From Solicoccozyma terricola (Eukaryota; Basidiomycota; Tremellomycetes; Filobasidiales; Piskurozymaceae): 64,000 nucleotides of DNA. Below, one piece after another: positions 12,152 to 23,442 of the stretch (within the stretch, counting starts at the first letter, position 1; the number at the start of each line of letters is the position of its first letter). The notes below the pieces were generated by a model. It was given only the letters and a program-made list of their open reading frames with translations, was not told the origin of the DNA and did not search any database. The DNA is taken from positions 149,988 through 213,987 of the forward strand of contig BCLD01000025.1 of assembly GCA_001600875.1 (NCBI GenBank). The letters are read 5' to 3'. The translations under genes and the position numbers were made by a program.

Positions 12152-14802
12152 TCATACAAGTTTGCTAACGAACGCAATAAATGGGACCGAAAGCTCTAGC
12201 TCAGATATCAAGCCATGATCAGTCGTTTCTTGTTCTCCGGGCATTCTGCAGAACACCCGCAACACTTCAGGCAATTTTAAGCTGACAATCACATGGTCAC
12301 CTTTACCACGCTTCCATGCCACCTCAGCGATGCGATCACCCCCGAGGGCCACATGGATGTTGACGGCTTCGCTTAAGCTCAGTTTCGGACAAAAAAGAAC
12401 ATCGGCCCAGCCTGGGGAGAGAGGTTTCAAACCACCCACTTCGCTTGTGTATTCGTACAAGGCCAAACTGCCCCAAGCGTGGCAATCCGATCGTTGGCTC
12501 ACCGAATCCTCTTCCCACGTTGAGAGGTTCTTATCGAGCATCCGTCGCCATGGCTCCCATGAACTGGAGAAGAGCTTCTCATAGAGACCTTGGCCCGCGC
12601 ACGCAAATGCTCGGAAAGCGTAGTGCATCATCACGTAAGAGCACTGCGCAAACCTGTCGTTCTTCCCGGCAAAGGCGGCCAGCAGGATACGCTGCTGAGA
12701 TTCGGAGTCCTTCTCTACGCCAGACAGTACCGCCCATGCTTGACAGTGCTGCGAGTAGTAGTTGACGTTGCAGAGGCGAGCCTTTGAGTCGGTGTAGTAT
12801 TTGCCGTCATGGCAGTGGCGACGCACCGCTTCAGATGTGAGATCGGCGCGATCCAGGTACTCCTGTACCAGCCCATTCCTTCCGACTTGTTGCAGCAATG
12901 CGGCAGCTTGTTTCAGCGTGTAGATGTATAGTAAGCTGAAGAATGTATGTTGTCCGCCGGAGCGGTCGGGAGGAACTCCCCCATCAGGAAACTCGTCGGT
13001 ACCCTCCCAACCCTTGACCCAGTCAACAAACTGCCAGTGAGTCCCGGGAAGTCCAGCCACCAAACCATCCCCATTGACATGATTATGGAAGAAGTCCAGG
13101 ACCCTGTCAATGGAGGGGAGGAAAGATCGAGCAAAGACACGATCGTTGAAATAGAGCATGTGGTCGCAAACTTGAAGGATCCAAAAAAGGGAGAAACCCG
13201 ATATAATCTGAGGACGATGGCAGGGGTATCGAGATTGAGTGATCCCTTCAGGCGTAATGGAGGCATTGAAGCCGATTATTGCTTGACGCGCTAAGCGGTC
13301 GTCACCAGAAATGACGTAGTGGAAAAGAGCGCTGGAGCGTGTATCTTCTGCGTACCTGCGTGCGGCAAGAATTCATGGGTCAGACCGATTGCACGAACAA
13401 TGACGAGCACCATGGGGCCAAATAACTCACTGCAGCTGCTCGTAAAATGGACAATCCGAATACCCGTCGAACATGCAATTGCGCAGTGTCCTCAAGCTCA
13501 CCTCCCAGATGCGCCGGGTTTCTGTTTCGTTGCTCTCAAGCCAATCAGCCTTGATGGCGAGTGGATAATTGACCTGGGTGAAGTCCAAGGACAAAAGTTC
13601 GAGTTCGCAATCCCCCGTCTCGATGTCGAGCACGAGGAACCGGAACGTTCGAAACCAGAAAGGCTCGTAGATTTCGAGGTCTTGAGGATCAGCCGATTCA
13701 TGCCGGCCCGAAAATGTGTAGAGATCACAAGGTCCGAACAGCTTTCCATTTGATTTGTCCAGTCGATTGCCCTTATTTCTAATCCACGGATATGACGTAG
13801 GCGGGCCCTCATAAGCTTCGGAGTACGTTATCCTCAATGTGGCACCGCTTCTGACTGGCCTCTTGGCTGCAATGCGCAGAAAAGCGGTGGAATGACAAGG
13901 GGCGAGCAACTCGAGATGATGGGCGGTGTTTGCGGCGAGAGTTAATGGCGCCGTCCCCCGTAACAGAGACTGCCAACTATCCAACGGTGTCGCGCTGTTG
14001 ACAGATTCGATGCTGTCCATCACTATGGGCGTCTTCTCCGCGAACGGTATGATGCGCGGTTGAAGAAACCAGGGAGAACCTTCGCCATGTCCCGTATTGA
14101 AATTGTACAGTTTGCACGGCATCCAATCGGTTTCGAGAGACTTATCCACGCTTGTGATGCGTTCAAAGATCTTTTTTTCCGCCGTCAAGGAAAGGTTAGA
14201 CGTTGAATGATAAATAGCCGAAAACAGCCAGCCACTCACATGCAAGAAAGGGTCGTCTGGCAAACCCATGGGAAACGAGACCTGCCTCTGGATCCGCGCT
14301 TCCCAACCACGGATGGTGGTGGAGATGTTTAGCTCTGGCTGAGACGTTGTCACTGTGAGACCCGGATACGCTGTTCGCGCAAACGGATACCCGGCATCCG
14401 CAGCAACAAACAGTCGCCATACGACCACCGTGATTTCGTTGTCACCAAGATCGATCTCTGGCCCTATGTCTATAGTATCAAAGTACCAAAGGCGATCAGA
14501 CCCTCTAGCGGGTCCAACGCAAATTGTCTTGCCGTTGACGATCAACTTGTAGCGAGTATCGGCACTGATGTGAAAGTCAATTGGTTTGCCAACGTGTTCC
14601 TGTGAAACGTTGAATCGCTTTCGAAAGGTCGTTAGCCGACCACACTCGTCGTCAAGCCCCTTGTCGATCCAGGTGGGAAGCCAAATCCATCCTTTTTGCA
14701 GCTCCTCGATCTGCGGGAGGGGGGGAAGTTTGTGGAGAACGTTTAGACTCTGCTGCGAATGCCCGTTTCAACCGATCGCTTCGTACTGACGATACGGTCC
14801 AT
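12152..14802 (-). CDS. GH78 family alpha-L-rhamnosidase
   Basis: Inverting glycosidase releasing L-rhamnose from rhamnosides. Spliced exons on the minus strand give the N-terminal beta-sandwich (IWLPTWIDKG near 14690; FRKRFNVSQEH; ADTRYKLIVNGK near 14540), the middle beta domain with FWFRTFRFLVLDIETG (near 13630) and the (alpha/alpha)6 catalytic barrel. The barrel starts with MFDGYSDCPFYEQLQYAEDTR across the intron at about 13357-13428 and includes HWQFVDWVKGW (near 13030), NVNYYSQHCQAWA (near 12750) and SDCHAWGSLALYEY (near 12470). A C-terminal beta domain ends at 12152. The start at 14802 requires a short first exon and is tentative. No signal peptide is seen, arguing for intracellular action. 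It shares a 350-500 bp divergent promoter with a Zn2Cys6 regulator carrying repeated GTTGCC sites. Confidence 0.88.
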
Positions 14803-15286
14803 AATTGCCAGACAGAAAGCAGGCGCAGGCGGTCAGGAAAGAAGTCGGTTGCCTGAAACGTTGCCTGTCAAAACGTTGCCGCCGTTTTGAACGTTGAACG
14901 TCTGGCCCCGGGTCGTGTCACATGTCGGCGGCAGTCGCGGGGATTCTTCTGTCGGTCCGATCATGTGCCGATCGGGGGCGTCTCGGAGAAACCGAGTTAC
15001 GCCGATGGGTGGTTTGTTTCGCCGCGATAATTCCCTTCTCACGGTGGTCATTGGGGCCCCCGCCACCCTCCGAGCGAGCGGTTACCCCGATGTCTCGGAG
15101 GCTCAGGTCCGCAGCCGAGATTCGTAGACACTATCATCCAGCGCCAATCCAACGTGCAACCTATCGGCCGTGTCATGAGGTCAAGAAGATCAGGGTCGGC
15201 AGGAGTCGCTGTGATGAGCTTGTCGGCGCAGCTGCCAGAACCAGAACCAGCTTTGCGCGAGGCGTCTACATCGGACGTATCGGTGA
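14803..15286. promoter_or_regulatory. Divergent promoter GH78 / Zn2Cys6 regulator with repeated GTTGCC motif
   Basis: Three direct GTTGCC motifs lie at 14848, 14860 and 14875; the last two extend to AAACGTTGCC. They are 45-80 bp upstream of the GH78 start. Several CGG/CCG triplets follow. The arrangement is what a dimeric or clustered regulator site would look like; binding is untested. The untranslated leader or first exon of the regulator must also lie in this stretch. Confidence 0.4.
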
Positions 15287-18200
15287 GAGACAAGGCGAGG
15301 ACAACTGGCAAAAACTCGTTCCGAAGTGAGTGGCTGTAGGGTACAGCGTCCGGTGTTATTGGCTGGGAAAGCTCATCCCGTGCATGGCGCCCCTGCCCTT
15401 GCATGTCAAGGTTGCGGTGAGTAATCAAGACTTTTTTTTTTCGATTTCAGAATCTCCCCATGACGTTGATACTGATACTCTCAACAGACCTATGCCGATA
15501 TCGCAAGTGCGTTGCGTTCAGTGCAGTATTCACTTCTACCACAACCCCTTACGGCTTCACTCCCTCCCAGGACCAAATGCGTGTTCCCGCCGATGCGCCC
15601 GCGCCCCATCCAAGACAGGGAAACGGTCTCGCCGTCCTCACCCCCGACCGATAGACCGATCCCCGAGAACGGCGACAAGTGCGTTCGGTGCGCGGAAACG
15701 GGGCTGGTGTGCGAGTTCAAGTATGAATTCAGAAAGAGGGGGCCCCCGTGAGTACCTGGGTGGGATGCATATGAGAAAGCTGACCTTTTCCACACGCAAA
15801 TGGAGCCAGAAAGGGATTCGTTCGCCAGTGAGTCAGAGCAGCCGGTTGGACTCGGGAATTATCCCTTGTCTCACCACCGCGTATCGAATAATGCACATCC
15901 ATCTGGTGACCAGGCCCAAGGTCGCGAAAATTCATCATCCGCGTTCCGATGCAACAGAAAACGCATCTGTCGATGTTCATCGTCAAGACGTCGAGCGCTT
16001 GCACTCATCAAGTCTGTCTCCCGAGGCTTCCAGGAAAACAACAGAATGCAGCACCATCACCGATCTTTCTCCGTCCCTTCGGCTTGCAACAACGCCGCGC
16101 AGCTTGCACCACGCTGTCGCCAATTCCGCACCTTCCGATGTGCTGGGAACAAGCAGATTAACTTCTGGACATGGGGGCCAGTCTCGAGTACCTCCACATT
16201 CACTCTTCAGCGGAACAGATGTTGGCGGCTGCGTGTCTCCATCTCTTGGCTTTTCCGTCCTACCGGCGGGTAGTGATTTTGGGACACTCCGACAGTCGTC
16301 TATACACAACCTCTACGACACCTACACCCGCGACCCTCTGGAAGACTTTGATGCATCTCCATTCAGCTCAACATTGCAACATGTAGATCCTGCCATACGA
16401 GCGGGTGGTAATTCGCCGGATATCGTCACATCGTTATTGCAGCCGCCTCGCTGGGGTCCCGAGCTTACAACGAGCTCGGCGGCAACCTGGGGGGCCGGCA
16501 TGGCAGGAGAACAACTTGAACAGGCTGGCGAGAGCGCGCCGCGTGTTAGCGAATCGTCCTTGGCACCTCGAGGCCAAGTGACGGCCCCGCCGAATGTACC
16601 GCCTTTCCCGACAATGGGACAGCCTTCGCCTTCGACAAGGACAAAAATCGGACTTGAAGATGTTATACCTCGGCACATCGCTCTGCTAATCAACGAGCTT
16701 TACTTCGACTACGTGAGCTGCACGGAGGAAGTCGCTGCGTCCGTCCTTTTCTAATATACCCTTCTCCTCAGCTATGGCACCTCATACCGTGCTTGCACGT
16801 CCCGAGCTACCGTTCAGACTTTTCCAGCCACCGGGACCGCGATGATCCCCAATTCCTCGCCCTTGTGCTGGCCATTCAGGCATGCGTGTTCTGGGCCGTC
16901 CCTCGCAAGTGGTTACCTCCCGGGTTGAATTCAGGCCTGCGCGCATTAGTGTTTCGATGCTTGGACTTGAGCGAGCGTATTTTAGACGAATCACCGGATG
17001 TGGGTGTGCTGCTGCGAGGATGTGATAGGCGGAGCTGACGACTCTCTTAATATCCGTGTAGATTACAGTTACTGCTAGTTAGGCGCATGCTATCAACTTC
17101 CCACCTCATCTGCTACTGAAATCTGCCTATCACTTCCAGCGATATGTCACTACCTGTACGTGGACAGAGACGTTCTTTTTGACCCTCCGTCTCAACTCAC
17201 ATTACTATCCCTTCAGCAACGCGTTGTCGTATTATAACCTTGGAGAGACAAAGCGACACTATCGGCCAGAGGGATTGGTATTCGCCTATGTATCTCGCCT
17301 ACGCCTCTTTGATCCGGCGGTGAGTGGCTTCGGATGGCGGGGAATACTGTAGCTCATCTTGATATCCTGTCAGAGTTATGTAAACCTTGGTGAGACTGCT
17401 CGTACAGAAGAGTGCGGACCGAGGCACGAGGCACTGCTCATGTTGCGACATTGACAGACCCGATTGAGACCGAATTGCGTCGTAGAGTTTATTGGGTGAG
17501 CTAGAAACGGGAAGCAGATAGTAGTATCAACTTACCCCTTTGCCAAGCTCGCATATGGTGGAGATAAATCTACCGCAACGCTCGTGAGTCATGCTCGCAG
17601 GCTGGAGTACGTCAGGTGATCTAAATCTTGCCTCATAGGAAGACTGCCCGATGGCCTGCACATCGATGGAATATGGAGTAGGTCTCGTGTTCTGCTGCCT
17701 ATATCTCCCCCCTTGAAATTCGTTTGCTTCGCGGTGCAGATGATCGACTTGCCCTCAGCGGTGGAGGATGAGCGCATCTTTAGGGATGGATATATGCCCC
17801 AATCGCCCGATGTCGTCCCGCCTATCATCGGATTCATCCACATCTCGCGGCTGTTTACGTGAGTCTCTACCTCGAATCAACCAGCCAGTATCTTTGATAA
17901 CAACACCCTTTGTGCAGTATACTGGAGGAGGTACTCACACTTTACCGCTCAAGCCGAAATCATCGCGGATATCGAGATATTGACCTCACGCTTCAGCATC
18001 TAAGTGACCTCGCTGAACGCAATGCGAACGAAATGAACGGATGCTTGGCACCTCTGAGGCTCAAGCTTACCCCGGGCATCGACAGGTGTGCATTTCGTTA
18101 TTTTCGCAGGAAGATTCCCTGGACTTATTTGACTGCTCCAGCACCATCTCCAACATGGACCGTATCCGTGACTTCTTCGACACTCGTGCCGTCCGGGGCG

Positions 18201-18746
18201 ATGCCTTTCTCGTCGCTCAAGGCAATATCTACGTCACCCAGCAATGGATTCGGTACGTGATCCTCCAATGCCGTACTTCCCTCCTTGAGAGCAGCGGAAT
18301 GGCCGATAGGTTCGCAAACGATGCCAGGCATGAAGGCGAGACTGTGAATGCGATCAGCACACATCTGTTGGCGGTCTTGAAAAGCATACCTATTGAATGT
18401 GTCAGTCGGTGGCGTGCAACCAAGCGCGATTCAGGTTGCTCATCATTTCTTCTCCTGATAGATCGCAGCGAATGGTCTCTCTTTGGTCTCGAAAGGTATC
18501 CGTCCAGGGTTTGCTCAGCAGCAGCCTACTGACCAATTTACTTGCGCAGCCCGTTATATTGTGGGTGGCCTCCTTCAAGAACCTGTGACCAGTCCAGTCG
18601 AACCCGGCGCTCTCTCGCGACAGAAGTGGGTTTCATAATGCCTGAAGAAGAACTGAAAGGCTAACGAGACGCCGAGCAGACACGCTATCCTGGCCGATTT
18701 CCTAGGGCTGATGTCCGAGATAGAGAAAGGCTATCAGCTTGAATGA
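15287..18746 (+). CDS. Zn2Cys6 transcription factor divergent from rhamnosidase
   Basis: Nuclear regulator. The zinc cluster is built from three exons: one ending QGC at 15416, a 19-nt microexon 15488-15506 (DLCRYRK) and one from 15571 (TKCVFPP), giving the C-x2-C-x6-C half. The second half is KCVRCAETGLVC, C-x2-C-x6-C, near 15680. The linker between the halves is about 33 residues, longer than usual. After a low-complexity region the fungal-specific domain starts at VIPRHIALLINELYFDY (16660-16710), continues over an intron to LWHLIPCLHVPSYR and then FRDGYMPQSPDVVPP (near 17790) and IHISRLFTILEEVLTLYR across the 17860 intron. The last exon ends EKGYQLE, TGA at 18744-18746. The start is unresolved; 15287 is simply where the frame opens. 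Divergence from GH78 suggests it controls rhamnoside use. Confidence 0.78.
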
Positions 18747-19076
18747 GAGGTGGAGCGATGAGAACCTTCGTAATGTACCTACCTACCTATCATCTTCAAC
18801 GATTTTATCGTCTCAGCATTCCGGACCTCCCGAACCCATCCTCTGGACTCTGACGCCTGCCCTTGCGGTATCATACCTTAATGGAAGCGTGCCCGCCGGG
18901 GGGAACCCTCTCCATTTGACCCATTTCAAGCCTTTTTCGGCTCCCTAGAGTTCAATCATTGACCAAGGTGAGGGGGGTCCATGTGCATATGGTTGGATAG
19001 CCAGCAACTTGAGCTTGGAGTGCAGCAGAGCTGTGGAAGCTAACACCACGAGAGCTTACCAAAAAAGCCGCACGCA
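18747..19076. other. Intergenic
   Basis: 3' flank of the regulator; nothing recognised. Confidence 0.4.
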
Positions 19077-19716
19077 TCAAGTTCTGGTGTACCCATCCCT
19101 ACCATCTTGTTGGATCAGGTCCTCGTCAAAGTACATTCCATCGCTCAGCATCCTGTACCTCCGGTTCCAGATCGAAGCATAGAAGCGGATATCCCTCGAG
19201 TCGCGGAAATCGTGACCGGTAAAATTACCACAGACAGACTACATGCTTCTAGCTTACATCTCCCCTCGTGACTATTCCGGAACGGTGAAAAAGGTCGTTA
19301 CAGGTGTGGTAGGGCGAAAAGTCGTTCATCGAATTGCTCGGGTTGTTTGCTGGGGCTGTACCTGGTGGTGAGCGAACAGTCGGCGTGGCTATTGTCAAAG
19401 CAAGGAGCGATATCCAAAGTTTCAACTGAAATCATGCGCGAAGTCACCCTGTAGCTACCGACCAACCCCTGTGACTCTTTGGGAACAGGAGCCCGACCAC
19501 CTCAAGACCCTTCATTTTAGCGAGTTGAATCGCAAACAAGTCCAACGGACGATAAACCGGTTATCTTCTCGTTTGCACCATTGAGTGAAGTATGTGGGCG
19601 ACACATATCCGCCGTGCTCATCCTGGAATCACCCGTGCCAGAAACACAGGGAGGTAAACAAGTCATCTTACCTCAGCGGGCTTCCCGTTTGTCAGGAAGA
19701 GAAGTCTTCTTAACAT
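19077..19716 (-). CDS. Possible multi-exon gene or relic, unrecognised
   Basis: Coding-like pieces on the minus strand: a start MLRRLLFLTNGKPAE at 19716 followed by a good GTAAGA donor, then HGGYVSPTYFTQW after a TTCCAG acceptor (near 19600), and an exon-like stretch DFRDSRDIRFYASIWNRRYR at about 19200-19140 that runs on to FDEDLIQQ and a TGA at 19077. The middle could not be joined in one frame. The composition of the last piece is protein-like. I do not recognise a family. It may be a decayed gene. Confidence 0.2.
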
Positions 19717-20941
19717 CAAGTTCCTCCTGCGTCGTACCCTGATTGGAGAAGTGGGTTACGGTGGCACAGCGCACACCAAGGGCTCGCGCTAGAGGTTTTT
19801 GATGGCTTTCTTAGGCGTTTGTTTACCCTCTGGGGATTGGGTTCGTAAAGTAGCTAGCCTAGCTCTCGGGAAAGTTCTAACCCCAAAGCATCGCCCTCTG
19901 TCCTCTCATTCATACAATTCGCGTTATCGGTCGGTGATTACGAAGACGCGTTGCGTCGCGTCGCGTCGGAAACGAGTGTGTCACGTCACGTCACGCGCGG
20001 TTCGGATTAATTACCAGCCGCCGCCAGAGTCAGGTCCCGGAAATTGCCATCGGAATGTTGTGGCGGAAATTGCCTCCCCGGAAATTAATAACCTCCCTCC
20101 GCCGGGTGAAATGCCGGGAATGTGGATAACTGTTTTTGACTCTTGTTCGACTGAATCCACTCAATGTTTCCAATGCTCTATCGTTGGTCGTTTATTCCTC
20201 AGCGGTGAGCTGCCTTAGGAATAGTCAATAGCGAGATTCGAGTCGGTTCGCGACGTCGCCAGAATATGCTCCCCGATGATCTTGCCCTTGTGTCCGTTTT
20301 GATTCGACGGGGGTGGATATTGAGATATAGCAACCTCTTTACCTGATAATGATTCCGCAGGGAACTTCCTCGGCATCCGCATACGATCGGTGTAGCATTC
20401 ATCACTTAGTCACCACTGGGCAGTCCCAACAGTGTAATCACCAGTCCAATGAGTTCCCTACCAATACCACGGCGAGAGCGAGCTGGGCAAAACTACAAGA
20501 CAAGCCGGTGTAAGACTGGTGGCAACTGGCATCACCCTGATCCTGTGGCCTCGGCCGATCGTCTGAATGCTTGCTTGGCCACAGATCGGACGAACAAAAG
20601 TATTCATGCAGGGATCCTCTCGCCGACGGGGCACCTACACAAACGTTCTTCGCCATCTACCAAATGCGTCAACGTCATGATGCGATGCTACCGCTGGTGA
20701 TAGCCGAGGTGCCAAGCCCGTACACACCATAGCGCACGTCCTTCCATACGCCTTTGTAAGTTGTGTTCTGGTTCCGAGCAGCAGATATCGCCGGGTCTAC
20801 GTTGCATCTCCCCCAAAAATTGACAAAGAGCCGATCATCATATTTCATAGTTACCTCCTATCCACACCGAATACATACAATCTAGACAGCTTAAGCGCGG
20901 TGGACCTCCAGGCTCACCCACAACCATTTTTTGCCATCTGT
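19717..20941. other. 1.2 kb intergenic, promoter-like
   Basis: No convincing gene. Bases 19940-20110 are rich in short GCGTC/GTCAC repeats and CCG/CGG triplets (TGCGTCGCGTCGCG near 19950; TCACGTCACGTCACG near 19982), resembling regulatory DNA, but no downstream gene start on either strand could be tied to it. Confidence 0.35.
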
Positions 20942-21865
20942 TCACTTGAACTGGACGTTGAAGGTATGTGAGCTGTCGTCGTTGAGCCCGAGGTCGAACT
21001 TGGCGCACTGGCCGGCCAATGCCTTGTCGGTCTTCCATACGTAGGTATACTGGCCCGCCGTTACATCGTATGTCAGTCCGCTGGTGCTGGCCGCGAAGCT
21101 GACGCTGGGCGGCGTCCCGATGGGCGCGCCCGAATTGCACGAGACCAGGGTTACCGTGGGGAAGCCGGTCTTCACGATTTCCAGACCGTAGTTGCCGTTG
21201 AGGCTGAACTTTACCGGGATCGCACTACCCGCCTTGGCTGCGTTGTAGCCTGCGTTTGCAACGGGCTGGAAGAAGCCTGCAAAGTCATAGATCCACAATG
21301 GCGACACCCAGTAGTTTGAATCCAGGTAGGTTAGGGTGGGCAGGTGGGAGGAACCAGAGTAGCAATACGCGGAGTTCAGTGCAGTGATTGGTCCCACCGT
21401 CAACGTCCCAGTCGTGAAGAAGCAGTGCTGGAAGGCGTAGACGGCAGTACTGGTGAAGTACGACGCTATGTACGTCGTACCGGGTGCGATACGCACCGGC
21501 GAGTTGAAGACGAGGTCCTGCCATCCGTGTCCGGTGTGGGGAAAGAACGTACCACTCGCGAGCGGGGTGGTCCGGGTGCCGTCCGTCGTCCAAAGGGATC
21601 CCGTGACCGTGTTGTCGTCGACTCGGTAGATGCGCACACCTGTGATTAGTGAAGGATTCAACGTTGTGAACTTGACACCGACCTCAACCGGGTTGTCGGA
21701 AAAGTAACATAAGTTGTTGCTGTCGGAGATACCGGGACTACAGCCGTCGGGGGAGGAGGGGGAGCGGAGGGGGTGATAGTCGCTGGGCCAGAGCGCCGAA
21801 CTGGCGGCCGTGAGGGGATTCGCGATCACCGCCAACAAGGCCAGCAACGCTAGTTGTAGTTTCAT
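20942..21865 (-). CDS. Secreted DUF4082-like + PxKF-like protein, bacterial-type, intronless
   Basis: Uninterrupted 307-residue frame. Residues 1-20 (MKLQLALLALLAVIANPLTA) form a clear signal peptide. Residues about 50-190 resemble the DUF4082 beta-sandwich of bacterial surface proteins: CYFSDNPVEVGVKF, ITGVRIYR, GSLWT, GWQDLVFNSPVRI, APGTTYIASY. Residues about 215-307 resemble the bacterial PxKF repeat: AGSAIPVKFSLNGNYGL, then TSGLTYDVTAGQYTYVWKTD and a final TFNVQF strand. Both domains are, from established knowledge, typical of actinobacterial and other bacterial extracellular proteins, usually joined to larger enzymes; here they stand alone. Absence of introns contrasts with all larger neighbours and suggests horizontal acquisition. 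Function unknown; an extracellular binding role is a guess. Confidence 0.82.
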   Translation of the reverse strand: MKLQLALLALLAVIANPLTAASSALWPSDYHPLRSPSSPDGCSPGISDSNNLCYFSDNPVEVGVKFTTLNPSLITGVRIYRVDDNTVTGSLWTTDGTRTTPLASGTFFPHTGHGWQDLVFNSPVRIAPGTTYIASYFTSTAVYAFQHCFFTTGTLTVGPITALNSAYCYSGSSHLPTLTYLDSNYWVSPLWIYDFAGFFQPVANAGYNAAKAGSAIPVKFSLNGNYGLEIVKTGFPTVTLVSCNSGAPIGTPPSVSFAASTSGLTYDVTAGQYTYVWKTDKALAGQCAKFDLGLNDDSSHTFNVQFK

Positions 21866-23442
21866 GATGTGCTGCGCGGCTACCAGAGAGGACTTTTAGA
21901 TCGTCGTTTGGTTGAAAGTCGAGCTGAGGGGCCCTTCGGATGGGAGCAGGGAGGTATTTGGCCATCTGGCCATCCACCAACGTCAGGTACGCATCCGCCC
22001 CCGCCTAGTGTATCACGTCACGTGTTCACTTGATCGCCCACATGATCACCAGTTGGTGATCACCCACATGATCACCACGAACCAGACCTTGTTGAGTTGT
22101 TCCGACGATCAAACTCCCGTGAGACTGGCCCAGACTCGCGTTGGCATCCGATGTCGTCACCCTGTAAACCCACATGGAATGAGCACAGGCGCACAGGTGC
22201 AACAGATGCGAGCAAGCGTCCCATTCCCTTCCCTGATAATCCGGGAATCGCGATGACCGGGTACAGAGATGTGCCACAAGAGGGTATCGGCCACATCTTT
22301 CACTATGGTCTAAATGTATAACGACGCATACAGAAGAGAGCATTCCACTTGATGCCCTTTGACACACAGGAGCAGATTAGATTGCGGCTGAACGGGAATA
22401 TTCAATTGAATCATAAACCATACACTCAATAGGGGCCGGGAAAGAAAGTCCTGAAAGGTTCTGAGGCAAGCACAACTATCGACGTTATGTCATAGATTCT
22501 CCCACATCCACCAGAACATCGCTTCCCCTAGAAAATATGTTTGATTCAAGCACCGTCCCCACGCCATCGAGATCCAGGCGGTTGGCTATAATGACGCCAA
22601 TGCTAAGGGAATTCTTCGACACACTTACAATCTATGTCGGTGCGGCCGAACTAATCACCGACAAGTTTCAAAGAGCATTGGCAGGCAAGGTTGTCAGGAT
22701 CGCTCGATGCCATCACAAGAAGTTATAACTAGGTTGGTGCAGTGGCTATCCATTCACACTCCCACAAAGGTGGGATGTATCCAGGAGGATCAGGGAGGAC
22801 AGATTCGGTGTCAAGCTCGACGAAAGCATTGGTCTGCCCGATTTCATGGACATGATCGATGTGTTTCTCTGAGTCGAACACCAGGTCACCGGTGGACTTC
22901 TTTGCATTGCATTCGAATGTTCTCGCTCGCGGGCGGAGATGATCGGCACGCTTATCTCGACATCCACCTCCTTTCTGGTGGAAAAAGAGACTCCCTCTCC
23001 AACCCTTCGTCGAGACGACCCCCCCCCCCCCCCTTCTTTTTCTTCCCTACTTTTCTCACACCCGGAGTCAGCCTTGAAATGAGACGGCCCATCATAATAA
23101 TTTCATTTTACAGTACCACCAACCACGTCCTAGTGGGTTCCTCGATGGGGTAAATCCGGATGGTGAGCATGTTGAGTTTCTCACCATATTGCCGATATCG
23201 TGATGGGGAACACGATGACGGTTTTGACGCAGCTGAGCAATTACTTCGCAACCGTTCGGAGATCCTCACATAAGAATCAAAAACCCCCCGTCTCCAGTTC
23301 AATCCTTGAAACCGATCAACCAAGTGAATACACAAGTGCTATTCTTCAACTGCTTCTCGTTGCCTGACTGTTGTTTTTCCGCTATATTCTGACCACCACA
23401 CGATCATATCCCGCATCTCGAACACTCATACCAACAATCAGT
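21866..23442. other. 1.6 kb intergenic
   Basis: No gene recognised on either strand. It contains a direct/inverted repeat at 22037-22077 and a 15-base C-run (23019-23033) followed by a T-rich tract and CAG, which looks like an intron end, but no matching exons were found. Confidence 0.4.
22037..22077. repeat. 15-bp direct repeat with interrupted palindrome
   Basis: CCCACATGATCACCA occurs at 22037-22051 and 22063-22077. Between them GATCACCA-GT-TGGTGATC (22044-22061) is a palindrome with 8-bp arms. Position about 180 bp upstream of the secreted-protein start (21865) makes an operator possible. Confidence 0.7.

Noticed and set aside
17589..17843. Minus-strand frame with DIGSRTRDLLHIP
   Set aside because: Antisense to well-supported exons of the Zn2Cys6 regulator.
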